From assembly GCF_900094555.1 (NCBI RefSeq), contig NZ_FMAC01000004.1:248001-312000 (forward strand): a stretch of DNA of 64,000 bases. Direction: 5' to 3'. The notes beneath the pieces were generated by a model that made no database searches, was not told the DNA's origin, and saw only the letters and a list, made by a program, of their open reading frames with translations. Position 1 is the stretch's first letter, and each line of letters begins with the position of its first letter. Shown piece after piece: positions 9,189 to 19,700 of this stretch. Source of the DNA: Martinezella hainanensis (GTDB lineage: Bacteria > Pseudomonadota > Alphaproteobacteria > Rhizobiales > Rhizobiaceae). The translations under genes were made by a program, and so were the position numbers.

Positions 9189-10217
9189 TCAATTGCCGCT
9201 GGTGGCCGTCAGCCATTCATCGATCCACGCCTTGCGGTTCTTGTCGACGTCGGCCGGGCTCATCAGGAAGGTCTTCGAAGGCACCACGAGCTTGTTGAAG
9301 GCGTCCGGCAGCGGCTCGGAAGTTGCCGAGACCGGCATCATCCAGTTGGCCGTCGGGATGATGTCCTGGAAGCCGGTAGAGATCATGAACTTCAGGAAGT
9401 CGCGGGCAAGCTCCTTGTTCGGCGAGGACTTGATAAGGCCGGCGACCTCGATCTGGATATAGTGTCCTTCCGAGAAGGCGGCCGCCTGATAGCGGTCGGT
9501 CTTGTCCTCGATCATGTGATAGGCCGGTGATGTCGTGTAGGAAAGCACCATCGGCGCTTCGCCCTTGGTGAAGAGATCGTAGGCTTCCGACCAGCCGGGA
9601 GTGACGGTCAGGATGCGACCCTTGAGCTTCGTCCATGCGTCGGCCGCCTTGTCGCCATAGATCGACTTGACCCAGAGCAGCAGGCCGAGGCCTGGCGTGG
9701 AGGTGCGCGGGTCTTCGATGACGATCTTCTGCGAGGGGTCGCCCTCGACGAGATCCTTCATGCTCTTCGGCGGGTTCTTGACGGTCTGGCTGTCGTAGAT
9801 CACGGCGAAGTGGCCGTAGTCGTAGGGCACGAAGACATCGTCCTTGAAGCCACCGGGAACCTTGAGGGCCGAGGTATCGACGCCGTTCACATCGAACAGG
9901 CCGGTATCTTTGGCCTCGTCGACGAGATTGGTGTCGAGGCCGAGGACGACATCGGCCTTGGTGCCGGCGCCTTCCAGCTTCAGGCGGGAGAGAAGCGCCA
10001 CGCCATCGGTGACGCTGACATAGTTGACCGTGCAGCCGCAGGTCTTCTCGAAAGCGGCCTTGACCTTGGCGCCCGGACCCCAATCGGCGGTAAAGCTCTC
10101 ATAGGTGTAGATGGTCAGGGTCTTGTCGGCTGCCTGAGCAGGCTGTGCGGCAAAGAAGCTTGTTCCGGCGGCAAGGGCCAGGCCGGCGAAGAATGACAAT
10201 GGCGAACGGTGTTGCAT
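9189..10217 (-). CDS. thiB: Thiamine ABC transporter substrate-binding protein ThiB
   Basis: A 342-residue periplasmic binding protein with a signal peptide ending AQPAQA|ADK. The mature start [17 protein letters not shown] is typical of ThiB, with the aromatic residues that stack on the thiamine rings. ATG 10217 was chosen because AAAGGAGG is well placed before it and the signal peptide starts there; the longer frame to 10265 is unlikely. First gene of the operon, with the TPP riboswitch 60 bases upstream. Confidence 0.94.
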   Translation of the reverse strand: MQHRSPLSFFAGLALAAGTSFFAAQPAQAADKTLTIYTYESFTADWGPGAKVKAAFEKTCGCTVNYVSVTDGVALLSRLKLEGAGTKADVVLGLDTNLVDEAKDTGLFDVNGVDTSALKVPGGFKDDVFVPYDYGHFAVIYDSQTVKNPPKSMKDLVEGDPSQKIVIEDPRTSTPGLGLLLWVKSIYGDKAADAWTKLKGRILTVTPGWSEAYDLFTKGEAPMVLSYTTSPAYHMIEDKTDRYQAAAFSEGHYIQIEVAGLIKSSPNKELARDFLKFMISTGFQDIIPTANWMMPVSATSEPLPDAFNKLVVPSKTFLMSPADVDKNRKAWIDEWLTATSGN

Positions 10218-10280
10218 GACAGCGCCTCCTTTTTTGGTTTCGTCTTGAAGGGGAAAGGGCGCCATGATTTCGTCACGCGT

Positions 10281-10382
10281 CTAATCCCTCCGCCGGTGTT
10301 AGCCGGATCAGGTTCCGCGGGTTGGCCGGTTAGAGCCTCTCAGCCAGATATCCGAAAGGACATAAGGCACCCCGTTAGAGCG
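10281..10382 (-). promoter_or_regulatory. TPP riboswitch (THI element) upstream of thiBPQ
   Basis: On the minus strand the conserved thi-box strings are present in order: GGGGTGCC, then GGCTGAGA (10338-10345), AACCCG, GAACCTGATC (10306-10315) and a closing GGAGGGA. These form the pyrimidine-sensor and pyrophosphate-sensor helices of the TPP aptamer. It sits 60-160 bases before the thiB start, as expected for repression of thiamine import by TPP. No clear terminator stem was seen between aptamer and start codon, so control of translation is the simpler guess. Confidence 0.96.
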
Positions 10383-10412
10383 TCGGCAGATTTAGCCCTG
10401 TGACGAAGGGAT

Positions 10413-10436
10413 GACAAGGGAAATGATTCCCTTGTC
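10413..10436 (-). terminator. Hairpin after the MFS exporter gene
   Basis: GACAAGGGA and TCCCTTGTC form a perfect 9-bp stem with a 6-base loop, 20 bases beyond the exporter stop on the minus strand. There is no U-run after it, so it may be a weak or factor-assisted terminator or an mRNA-stabilising end. Confidence 0.4.
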
Positions 10437-10455
10437 GATTGCGGGCGGAGGGATG

Positions 10456-11997
10456 TTACTCGGCTGCGTGCGCAGCGGCCGTGGTGCTGCTGTCGAATTT
10501 CTGCGTCGCCCCCGGAAGTTGCACGTTCTTCAATGTCAGCGAGGTCAGCAGACCGATGAGGCAGATGCCGGCCGCCGTCATGAACAGCGGGCTGAAGGCG
10601 CTCGCATAGGCGTTGGCGACGGCCTCGCGGGTTGCTTCGGGCAATGCGGCCATCATCTTCGGCGTCAGTTCCTCGATATTGGATACGCCCGCGATCGAGA
10701 CGCCGACATTGCCAAGCTTGGCGGCAATGATGGCGCCGTAGATGGAGATGGCGATGGAGGCGCCGCCCATGCGCGAGAGCGTGACGGCGCCGGTCGCAGC
10801 ACCAACGTCGCGGGCTGCCGCGGCATTCTGCACGCCGATGACGGGTACCTGCTGCGCAAGACCGATGCCGATGCCGTGCAGAAGCATCAGGCCGCCGATG
10901 AAGACGACGGGCGTGCCGGCAGGCAGGACGGCGATCGAGGCAAATGCGATGGCACTGCAGGCAGCACTTGCGATGGCGAAGGGCTTGTAGCGCCCCTTCG
11001 CGGCGATCAGCCGGCCAGCCGATAGCGAACCGCAGACGATACCACCAGTCAGGAGAATGAACAGCAGGCCGGCCATCGAGGGCGAAAGGCCCGTTGTCGT
11101 CTGCAGGAAGAGCGCGAAATAATTGACCATGCCGATCGCAACGGCGCCGCTGGTGATCGAGATGATCAGCAGCAGACCGAATGTCGGATTGCGGAACAGC
11201 GTCATCGGTACGATGGGCTCGGGTGCGCGGCGCTCGATGAAGACCCAGGCAATGGCGCAGATCACGCCGAAGGCGATGATGCCGAGGCATTGCGGCGACA
11301 GCAGCGATCCGAAGAGTTCGGTGCCGTCGGCGGCAAGCACGATGCTCGTTGTCGTCAGGGCAAGAACGATCGCGCCGGCATAATCGATCTTCGGGCGGCG
11401 GGCCGGCTTGCGATAGGGAAGCATGGTGGCAAGGCCGGCCAGCACGATGAAGCCGATTGGCACATTGACGAGGAAGATGGAGCGCCAGCCGAAGAGATCG
11501 CTCATCGTGCCGCCGAGAACGGGGCCGATGGCGCCGGAAGCCATCAGTACGAGGCTCGAATAGCTCTGGTAGCGGGCGCGTTCCCGCGGTTCGAAGAGGT
11601 CGGCGTTGACGGCGAAGATCGACACAAGGATGCCGCCGCCGCCGAGGCCTTGAAGGACGCGGGCTGCGATGAGCGTATCCATCGAAACGGCGAGGCCGCA
11701 GACGGCTGAGCCGATCGTGAAGATCGCGATCGCCGTCATCATCACGTATTTGCGGCCAAAGAGATCGCCGAGTTTGCCGTAAACCGGCATGACGGCTGAG
11801 AGGGAGAGAAGATAGGCCGAACCGATCCAGCCGAAGCGCTCCAGATGGCCGAACTCGCCGACGATCGTCGGCAGTGCCGTCGAGACGATCTGGTTGTCCA
11901 GCGTCGCCATGAACATGGCAGTCATCAGAAACAGGAAGAGTATAAGCCGCCGTTTATGATCCGCCACAAGCGGCGCGAACTTTGTCTGCATGTCCAT
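10456..11997 (-). CDS. MFS drug exporter, EmrB/QacA (14-TM) family
   Basis: A 513-residue transporter with about 14 hydrophobic helices. TM1 carries the DHA2-family signature LDNQIVSTALPTI, and the loop 2-3 motif is GKLGDLFGRKYV. Motif C (GAIGPVLGGTMSD) marks a drug/proton antiporter. The substrate cannot be told. The divergent marR gene shares its promoter region, so MarR probably represses it and is relieved by a substrate-like compound. No membrane-fusion partner is adjacent. Confidence 0.88.
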   Translation of the reverse strand: MDMQTKFAPLVADHKRRLILFLFLMTAMFMATLDNQIVSTALPTIVGEFGHLERFGWIGSAYLLSLSAVMPVYGKLGDLFGRKYVMMTAIAIFTIGSAVCGLAVSMDTLIAARVLQGLGGGGILVSIFAVNADLFEPRERARYQSYSSLVLMASGAIGPVLGGTMSDLFGWRSIFLVNVPIGFIVLAGLATMLPYRKPARRPKIDYAGAIVLALTTTSIVLAADGTELFGSLLSPQCLGIIAFGVICAIAWVFIERRAPEPIVPMTLFRNPTFGLLLIISITSGAVAIGMVNYFALFLQTTTGLSPSMAGLLFILLTGGIVCGSLSAGRLIAAKGRYKPFAIASAACSAIAFASIAVLPAGTPVVFIGGLMLLHGIGIGLAQQVPVIGVQNAAAARDVGAATGAVTLSRMGGASIAISIYGAIIAAKLGNVGVSIAGVSNIEELTPKMMAALPEATREAVANAYASAFSPLFMTAAGICLIGLLTSLTLKNVQLPGATQKFDSSTTAAAHAAE

Positions 11998-12070
11998 GGG
12001 GCAAGAAATCCGAGCTTGGCCGAAACGCTGCGCGGTCGATCGAATGCGCGGGACGCCCCGGTTTTCATAC

Positions 12071-12105
12071 TTGAGATATATGTGCCATTAGCATATAATT
12101 GTCAA
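12071..12105 (+). promoter_or_regulatory. Divergent overlapping promoters and likely MarR operator
   Basis: On the plus strand TTGAGA (12071-12076), a 17-base spacer and TATAAT (12094-12099) form a promoter for marR. On the minus strand TTGACA (12105-12100) with a CATATA box 17 bases on (12082-12077) forms one for the exporter. The inverted repeat TATATG-N9-CATATA (12077-12097) lies inside both, covering the -10 regions. This is the usual layout of an autoregulated MarR operator; binding is inferred. Confidence 0.65.
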
Positions 12106-12164
12106 TGACAGGTGAATGCTGTTTGCATGTTTTATTTGTTTTCTGCCTCTGATATGGTGGAAAG

Positions 12165-12692
12165 ATGACATCTGCGACCAATACACGTGAAGTTGAAGCC
12201 TCGGAGCTGACCGAAGACGAGAATCTCCTGCGCATCGGGCAGGCGATGACGCGCATGCGGCTGCTGACGGGCCGCCGCATGATCGGCAGGCTTGCCATCC
12301 AGAGCGTGGCACCGGGCCTCGAGCTTTCGCATCTCGACGTGCTGGATGTCGTGAGGCGGGCGGAGGCGACGGGCGAAGTCACCGTTGGCACCATCGCCGA
12401 GATGCTGCGCATCGATCCCTCGCGAGCAAGCCGCATCGTTGCCGACATGGTGACGCGCGGCGTGTTGCGCCGCAAGGCATCACAGGCGGATGCGCGGCGC
12501 ATCGTCGTGGTGCTGACCGCGCTCGGCCAGAGATTGCTGTCGGAGATCCAGGCGCAGAAGTTCTCCGTCATCGGCAGCATTTTTGCCGATTGGACAACGG
12601 AGGAAATCGAGAGCTTCTCGTTGCTGTTCGATCGTTACGTCAGCGGCTACGAGCAGGTTTTCCAGGCGCGCATCAAGGAAACGGACGACTGA
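12165..12692 (+). CDS. MarR family transcriptional regulator
   Basis: A 175-residue winged-helix regulator. The recognition helix region reads VGTIAEMLRIDPSRASRIVADMVTRGVLRR (about residues 68-97) and the wing continues ADARRIVVVLTALGQ. Helices at both ends would form the dimer interface. It is transcribed away from the MFS exporter, with overlapping promoters between them, so autorepression and repression of the exporter are likely. The ligand is unknown. Confidence 0.9.
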   Translation: MTSATNTREVEASELTEDENLLRIGQAMTRMRLLTGRRMIGRLAIQSVAPGLELSHLDVLDVVRRAEATGEVTVGTIAEMLRIDPSRASRIVADMVTRGVLRRKASQADARRIVVVLTALGQRLLSEIQAQKFSVIGSIFADWTTEEIESFSLLFDRYVSGYEQVFQARIKETDD

Positions 12693-12764
12693 GCGGTCGA
12701 CGCGGCCGTTCTTGCCTACGGTGCTCTTCCCTAGGGATATGACTTTGCGCTATGGGCTTGCCTC

Positions 12765-13418
12765 ATGAGCCAGTCCACCACCTTCACCATCCTGCTCGGC
12801 GGCGAGCTTCGTCTGACGGAGCGGTTGCGCGATGCGGTTTCCGGCAGCCGTTTCATCGCAGCCGATGGCGGTATGCGCCATGCAATCGCGCTTCAGGTGC
12901 AGCCTGAATTGTGGGTCGGCGATTTCGATTCCACGCCGGCCGATTTGCAAGCTGCGTTTCCCAATGTGCCCAAGCAGCCTTATCCGGCGGCGAAGGCTGC
13001 GACAGATGGCGAGATTGCCGTATCGGAAGCGATCGATCGCGGTGCCACCAGGCTGATCCTTGCCGGCGCCATGGGCGGTGAGCGATCCGATCACGCGATC
13101 CAGCATCTGCTCTATGGCGTGCATCTGGCCGAAAAGGGTCTCGATGTCTTGCTGACGTCAGGTGACGAGGAGGCGGTGCCGTTTCCGCCGGGCGAATTCA
13201 CGCTGGCGCTGCCGGCCGGTTCGCTGTTCTCGGTTCTCGGTTTCAGCGATCTGACGGGCCTCTTCATTGATAACGCCCGGTACCCCTTGCGCGATTTCCA
13301 TTTGCCCTTCGGGGCATCGCGCACCATTTCCAACGTGGCGGAAGGCGACGTGCGCTTTTCGCTCGGCAGCGGCAGGGCGATCGTTCTTGCGCGCCCTTAT
13401 GACCTTTCCGGAGTCTGA
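12765..13418 (+). CDS. thiN: Thiamine pyrophosphokinase (thiamine diphosphokinase)
   Basis: A 217-residue enzyme that transfers pyrophosphate from ATP to thiamine to make TPP. It has the family motifs ADGG (33-36) and GDFDS (52-56), a TDGE stretch (KAATDGEIAV) in place of the usual KDxTD, and GAMGGERSDHA, which contributes to the nucleotide site. Presence close to thiBPQ fits a salvage route: import thiamine, then phosphorylate it directly. It is followed 2 bases later by an ABC-F gene. Confidence 0.92.
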   Translation: MSQSTTFTILLGGELRLTERLRDAVSGSRFIAADGGMRHAIALQVQPELWVGDFDSTPADLQAAFPNVPKQPYPAAKAATDGEIAVSEAIDRGATRLILAGAMGGERSDHAIQHLLYGVHLAEKGLDVLLTSGDEEAVPFPPGEFTLALPAGSLFSVLGFSDLTGLFIDNARYPLRDFHLPFGASRTISNVAEGDVRFSLGSGRAIVLARPYDLSGV

Positions 13419-13420
13419 TC

Positions 13421-15250
13421 TTGGCCCCTCCCATTCTGAAACTCGACGGCATCTTTCTGAGCTTCGGCGGTGCGCCCTTGCTCGCCGGTGCCGGCCTGCA
13501 GGTGGAGCCGGGCGACAAGATCTGCCTTGTCGGCCGCAACGGCTCCGGCAAGTCGACGCTCCTGAAGATCGCAGCCGGCCTCGTCGAGGCACAGTCGGGC
13601 GAGGTGTTCCGCCATCCGTCGTCTACCGTTCGCTATCTCGAGCAGGCACCGGATTTTGCCGGTTACAAGACGGTTGCGGCGTATGCCGAAGCTGGTCTCG
13701 GACCGGGTGACGACCCCTATCGCGTGACGTACCTGCTTTCGCATCTCGGCCTGACCGGCGAGGAAGACCCGAACAACCTCTCGGGTGGCGAGGCGCGCCG
13801 CGCGGCTCTGGCGCGTGTCCTGGCACCGGAACCGGATATTCTGCTGCTTGACGAGCCGACGAACCATCTGGACCTGCCGACCATCGAATGGCTGGAAGGC
13901 GAATTGCAGAAGAGCCGTAGCGCGCTCGTCTTGATCTCGCACGACCGACGCTTCCTCGAAAAGGTTTCGACCGCGACCGTTTGGCTCGATCGCGGCACCT
14001 CGCGCCGACTGGACAGGGGATTTGCCCATTTCGAAGCCTGGCGCGACCAGGTGCTCGAGGCCGAAGAGCTGGAGCAGCACAAGCTCGGCAAGCAGATCGA
14101 GCGCGAAGAGCACTGGCTGCGCTATGGCGTGACGGCGCGGCGCAAGCGCAATATGCGCCGCCTCGGCGAGCTGCAGGACATGCGTTCGCGCTATCGCAGC
14201 CATAAGGGCGCGCTGGGCACCGTGCAGGCGGCTGCCTCCGATGCGCAGGAAAGCGGCAAGCTGGTGATCGAGGCGGACAAGATCACCAAGACCTATAATG
14301 ACCGAACTATCGTCGCGCCGTTTTCGATCCGCGTACATCGTGGCGATTGCATCGGCCTCGTCGGCCCGAACGGTGCCGGCAAGACGACGCTCCTGAAGAT
14401 GCTGACCGGACAGCTGCAGCCCGACAGCGGCACGGTGAAGCTCGGCACCAATCTGGAAATCGCCACGCTCGACCAGAAGCGCGAGGAGCTGAACCCGGAA
14501 GATACGCTCGCCAACTACCTGACCGACGGCCGCGGCGAGAACCTGCTCGTCAACGGCGAGCAACGGCATGTGACCGGTTACATGAAGGAATTCCTGTTCC
14601 AGCCGGAGCAGGCGCGTACGCCGATCAGGAATCTCTCTGGCGGCGAGCGCGCCCGGCTGATGCTGGCACGCATCCTGTCGCGGCCGACCAATCTCCTGAT
14701 CCTCGACGAACCGACGAACGATCTCGATATCGAGACGCTCGACCTCTTGCAGGAAATCGTTGCCGGCTTTTCTGGCACCGTCATCCTCGTCAGCCACGAT
14801 CGTGACTTCCTCGATCGCACCGTGACCTCGACGATCGCTCCCGCCGATCCGGAAGAGCCCGATGGCCGCTGGATCGAATATGCCGGCGGTTATTCGGATA
14901 TGCTCGCGCAGCGCAAGGGGGCGATCGAGGAGCGCAAGCGGGCGGAAAAGGCAACCGAAAAGCCGAAGGCTGCGGAGACCGCACCGTCTTCCGCCGATGC
15001 TTCGAGGGGCAAGGGAAAGCTTTCCTACAAGCAGAAATTCGCCTTGGAAAACCTGCCGAAGGAAATGGCCAAGGCCGAAGCCGAAATTGCCGCTCGTGAG
15101 CAGAAAATGGCCGATCCGAACCTCTTTTCCAAGGATGCCGCAACGTTCAACCGTCTTGCGGCGGAAATGGAAAAGCTGCGCGAAAGCCTGACCAGGATGG
15201 AAGAGGAATGGCTGGAGCTCGAAATGCTGCGCGAGGAGCTGGAGGGCTAG
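13421..15250 (+). CDS. ABC-F family ATPase (Uup/EttA-like)
   Basis: A 609-residue soluble protein with two ABC domains and no membrane segments. Domain 1: Walker A GRNGSGKST, signature LSGGEARR, Walker B LLLDEPTNHLD. Domain 2: GPNGAGKTT, LSGGERAR, LILDEPTNDLD. Between them is a charged linker, and the C-terminal ~90 residues form a coiled coil as in Uup. ABC-F proteins act on the ribosome. The start is a TTG with GGAG 7 bases upstream; no ATG is suitably placed. It starts 2 bases after thiN, so the two share a transcript. Confidence 0.92.
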   Translation: MAPPILKLDGIFLSFGGAPLLAGAGLQVEPGDKICLVGRNGSGKSTLLKIAAGLVEAQSGEVFRHPSSTVRYLEQAPDFAGYKTVAAYAEAGLGPGDDPYRVTYLLSHLGLTGEEDPNNLSGGEARRAALARVLAPEPDILLLDEPTNHLDLPTIEWLEGELQKSRSALVLISHDRRFLEKVSTATVWLDRGTSRRLDRGFAHFEAWRDQVLEAEELEQHKLGKQIEREEHWLRYGVTARRKRNMRRLGELQDMRSRYRSHKGALGTVQAAASDAQESGKLVIEADKITKTYNDRTIVAPFSIRVHRGDCIGLVGPNGAGKTTLLKMLTGQLQPDSGTVKLGTNLEIATLDQKREELNPEDTLANYLTDGRGENLLVNGEQRHVTGYMKEFLFQPEQARTPIRNLSGGERARLMLARILSRPTNLLILDEPTNDLDIETLDLLQEIVAGFSGTVILVSHDRDFLDRTVTSTIAPADPEEPDGRWIEYAGGYSDMLAQRKGAIEERKRAEKATEKPKAAETAPSSADASRGKGKLSYKQKFALENLPKEMAKAEAEIAAREQKMADPNLFSKDAATFNRLAAEMEKLRESLTRMEEEWLELEMLREELEG

Positions 15251-15566
15251 GGCTCATATCCGCTCATCCTATGCGCGTCTTTACTATGCAGTAAAAACAA
15301 TCGGTTGCGCTCGACCGCAGCCGGTTCATTCCCTGTTGTCGAATCCGATAAACCGTTTATACATTAACGCATGCTGCCGGACGACGAGCCGGTTGATACC
15401 CCCGGGCCGACGTGGCCCGTGGCGCATGTTGGGGAAGTCCGAAGCGACCTGATTGGATTGCGCCTGATGGCGACAGGTCCTTCGCTGAAAGTTGCAAGCA
15501 AATTTCGTGAGCGCTTACCGTGATGACGGCGCGTGATGCCGCATGCGGTTTTTCGAGGGGGCCTTC
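15251..15566 (+). other. Interval between the ABC-F gene and the RND pair
   Basis: About 315 bases with no supported gene. It includes a small hairpin, CGGGCC/GGCCCG at 15403-15419, without a T-run. The promoter of the efflux pair should be here, but no clear boxes or regulator gene were seen. Confidence 0.4.
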
Positions 15567-16748
15567 ATGCCGATGCTGCCGCGTGCCGTTTTGTTCAGCT
15601 GTGTTTTTGCCGTTTTTTCTGGTGCCCAGGCACTGGCGCAGGGCGCTCCGCCGGCCCCGCCCGTCACGGTCGCCAAGCCTGTCGTTCGCGATGTCGTCGA
15701 CAGCGACGAGTTCATCGGGCGCTTCCAGGCGGTCGATGAAGTTTCCGTGCGCTCGCGGGTGGGCGGTTATCTGCAGGAAGTGCATTTCAAGGATGGCACC
15801 ATGGTCAAGCAGGGCGACCTGCTCTTCGTCATCGACCAGCGGCCTTTCATCACTGCGCTCAACGAGTCGACGGCCTCGCTCGAAGTGGCAAACTCGTCGC
15901 TGACGCTCGCCGACGCGCAATTCAAACGTGCCCAATCGCTGTCGACGACGGGCAGTCAGTCGGCATCGACCCTCGACGACCGCCGCCGTGATCTCGTTTC
16001 CGCCGAGGCGAACGTACGCGGTGCGCAGGCAGCCGTCGATCGTGCCAATCTCGACATGGATTTCACCAAAATCACCGCACCGCTCAGCGGCCGCATCGAC
16101 CGGCGACTGATCTCGGTCGGCAATCTTGTACAGGCCGACCAGACCGTGCTGACGACCATCGTCTCGCTCGATCCGATCGATTTCTATTTCGACGTCGACG
16201 AGCGCCGGCTGCTCTCCTATGCCGACGAGGCCCGTAAGAACGGCAGTGCCCTGCAGCAGGGCGGCGGCGGGCTTGATGTCACTGTCACGATTGCCGATTC
16301 CAAGCAGAAGCCGTTCAAGGGCAAGCTCGATTTCGCCGAGAACCGCGTCGACAACGAAACGGGCACAATCCGCGTCCGCGCCAGCTTTCCCAATCCTGAT
16401 CTTATCCTCCAGCCCGGCCTCTTCGGGCGCGTTCAGGTGCAGGGTTCCAACAGCTACAAGGCGATCCTCGTTCCGGACGAAGCCATCGGCTCGGATCAGA
16501 ACCAGCGCGTCGTCTATACGGTCGATACGGCGGGTAACATTACGCCGAAGTCCGTCCGCCTCGGACCGAAGCTCTATGGCTACCGCGTCATCCGCGACGG
16601 CATGACCGGCGACGAGACCATCGTCGTCAACGGGTTGATGCGCATCCGGCCTGGCGTCAAGGTGACGCCGCAGCTGATCGAACTGCCGCAGCAGGCGACG
16701 AATGACGAGCCGCCGGCTCAGGCCGATGCACAGGGGACGAACCAATGA
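15567..16748 (+). CDS. RND efflux periplasmic adaptor subunit (MexE/AcrA family)
   Basis: A 393-residue membrane-fusion protein with a signal peptide ending ALAQG. The lipoyl/barrel-sandwich part starts EFIGRFQAVDEVSVRSRVGGYLQEV. A short helical hairpin (about residues 90-150) and beta-barrel follow, including ITAPLSGRIDRRLISVGNLV. It bridges the inner-membrane pump to an outer-membrane channel. ATG 15567 was chosen because a GAGGGGG lies 5-6 bases before it and the signal peptide begins there; ATG 15543 would add eight residues. It overlaps the pump gene by 4 bases. Confidence 0.92.
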   Translation: MPMLPRAVLFSCVFAVFSGAQALAQGAPPAPPVTVAKPVVRDVVDSDEFIGRFQAVDEVSVRSRVGGYLQEVHFKDGTMVKQGDLLFVIDQRPFITALNESTASLEVANSSLTLADAQFKRAQSLSTTGSQSASTLDDRRRDLVSAEANVRGAQAAVDRANLDMDFTKITAPLSGRIDRRLISVGNLVQADQTVLTTIVSLDPIDFYFDVDERRLLSYADEARKNGSALQQGGGGLDVTVTIADSKQKPFKGKLDFAENRVDNETGTIRVRASFPNPDLILQPGLFGRVQVQGSNSYKAILVPDEAIGSDQNQRVVYTVDTAGNITPKSVRLGPKLYGYRVIRDGMTGDETIVVNGLMRIRPGVKVTPQLIELPQQATNDEPPAQADAQGTNQ

Positions 16749-19700
16749 GGTTTTCCCACTTCTTCGTCGATCGACCGATCTTTGCATCGGTCCTCTCCAT
16801 CGTGCTGCTGATCGTCGGCGGCATCGCCTATTTCCAGCTTCCGGTGGCGCAATATCCCGAGGTTGCGCCTCCCACCATCGTCATTCGCACCTCTTATCCT
16901 GGCGCCGATGCCCAGACCATCGCCGATACGGTGGCAACGCCGATCGAGCAGGAAGTCAACGGCGTCGAGGACATGCTCTACATGTCCTCCTACTCCAGCG
17001 CCGACGGTTCCATGTCGCTGACGATCACCTTCAAGCTCGGCACCGATCTCGACAAGGCACAGGTGCTGGTGCAGAACCGTGTGGCCATCGCCGAGCCGCG
17101 CCTGCCCGACGATGTCCGCCGCATCGGCATCACGACGGTCAAGAGCTCGCCTGACCTGATGATGGTCGTGCATCTCCTGTCGCCGAACAATCGCTACGAC
17201 CAGCTCTACATCTCCAACTATGCCCGCACGCGCATCCGCGATGTTCTCGTGCGCCTGGATGGCGTCGGCGACGTGCAGCTCTTCGGCGAGCGGCAATATT
17301 CGCTGCGCATTTGGCTCGATCCGGAAAAGCTTGCCGCCTACGGTATGACCGCCGGCGACATCGTTCAGGCGCTCAGGGACCAGAACGTGCAGGTATCCGG
17401 CGGATCGATCGGCGGGCCGCCGGTTTCCGGCACCAACGCCTTCCAATATACCGTCACGACGCAGGGGCGCTTTTCCGATGCACGGCAATTTCGCTACGTC
17501 ATCGTCAAGGCGACCGGCAACGGCCGCCTCGTGCAGCTGCAGGATGTCGCGCGCATCGAGCTCGGGGCGCAGGATTACGTCACCAACAGCTATCTGAACG
17601 GCAGTCCGGCGGTGGCGCTCGGCGTCTTCGCCCGACCCGGCACCAATGCGCTCGCCGCTGCTGCCGACATCCAGAAGACGATGGAGGACCTGTCAAAGGA
17701 TTTCCCGCAGGGGCTTGAATATCGCATCATCTACAACCCGACGGAATTTATCGCCGAGTCGATCCATGAGGTCTACAAGACCATCTTCGAGGCGGCCGTT
17801 CTCGTCGCCATCGTCGTGCTGGTGTTCCTGCAATCCTGGCGGACGGCGATTATCCCGATCGTCGCAATCCCTGTTTCACTGATCGGTACCTTCGCCTTCC
17901 TGCTCGCCTTCGGCTTCTCGCTGAACATGCTGACGCTGTTCGGTCTGGTGCTGGCGATCGGTATCGTCGTCGATGATGCGATCGTGGTGGTGGAGAATGT
18001 CGAGCGTAACCTCGCGCTCGGCATGACGCCGAAAGAGGCGTCGCATGTGACGATGAATGAGGTGGGCACCGCCGTTCTGGCAATTTCGCTGGTGCTCATC
18101 GCCGTCTTCGTGCCGACTGCCTTCATCCCTGGCATCTCCGGGCAGTTCTACCGGCAGTTCGCCGTCACGATCTCTGTCGCCACGGCGATCTCCTGTCTCA
18201 ACTCGCTGACGCTGTCGCCGGCAATCGCCGCGATCGTGCTGCGCCCGCACAGTCACGAGAAATCCAAGAATATCTTCGCGCGCTTCGGCCGCGCCTTGGG
18301 TGACGGGTTCAACCGCGGCTTCGAGCGGATGAGCAGCGGTTATTCCTGGATCGTGCGCCACCTTGTGACGACATGGGCGGCGCTCGCCTGTGCGCTTCTC
18401 GTCTTCGCCGGATTGCTGGCCGGCACGTGGTATATGGGCAGGATCGTGCCGCAGGGCTTCGTTCCGACAATGGACCAGGGCTATGCCATCGTCGTGGTAC
18501 AGCTGCCTGACGGCGCGTCGCTGGCGCGCACCAACGCCGTCATCCAGAATGCGACCGAGATCATCAGCAAGACGCCAGGTATCGCCAATGCCGTCGCTTT
18601 CGCCGGCTTCAACGGCGCGACCTTTACCAATGCTTCGAATTCCGGCGTCATCTTCACGCCGTTCAAGCCGTTCGAGGAGCGATTGAAGACCGGCGACACG
18701 GCCACCAAGATTATCGGCCAGCTTTATGGCAACCTGCAGGGCATCCAGGAGGCCTTCATAATCGCCATTCCGCCGCCGTCGATCCGCGGCGTCGGCAATT
18801 CCGGCGGCTTCAAGATGCAGATCATGGACCGGGAAAATCCGGACATGCGCCGTATCCTGCCGCTCGCCTATCAGATGATGGGCGTTGCTGCGCAGAACAA
18901 AGGCGTCAGCGGTGTCTTCACCACCTTCTCTGCCAATAGCCCGCAATATTTCCTGGCGATCGACCGCGACAAGGCGCGGGCGCTCAACGTGCCGATCCCG
19001 AATATCTTCGAGACGCTGTCGATCAATCTCGGCACATCCTACGTCAACGACTTCAATGCCTTCGGCCGCGTTTACCAGGTGCGGGCGCAGGCCGATCAGC
19101 AATATCGCATGGAGCGGGAGGATATTCTGGCGCTGAAGGTTCGTTCGGCGACCGGTGCGCTGGTGCCGCTCGGCACGCTGGTCGACATCCGCGATACGAC
19201 CGGACCGACGCTCGTGCAACGCTACAACATGTATGTTTCGGTTCCCGTGCAGGGCAATCCGGGGCCGGGGGTCTCCACCGGTACGGCGCTCGACACCATG
19301 GAGGGGATAGCAAAGAACCTGCTGCCGTCGGGCACGACCTTCGAATGGACGGAACTCGCCTACCAGGAGAAACATACCGGCAATACGGCGATCTACATCT
19401 TCGCGCTGTCGGTCATCTTCGTCTTCCTGGCGCTGTCGGCGCAGTATGAGAGCTGGATCCTGCCGCTTGCCATCATCCTCATCGTGCCGCTGGCGGTTCT
19501 GGCGGCGCTGATCGGGGTGCATCTGAGAGGCATGGACAACAATATCCTCACGCAGATCGGGCTCATCGTGCTGATCGGCCTTGCGGCCAAGAACGCGATC
19601 CTGATCGTCGAGTTCGCGCGGCAGGCGCAGGCTGAAGGAAAGAGTGCCGTCGAGGCGGCGATCGAGGCCAGCCATCTGCGTCTGCGCCCGATCCTGATGA

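Noticed and set aside
15403..15419. Terminator after the ABC-F gene
   Set aside because: Short stem without T-run, over 150 bases from the stop.
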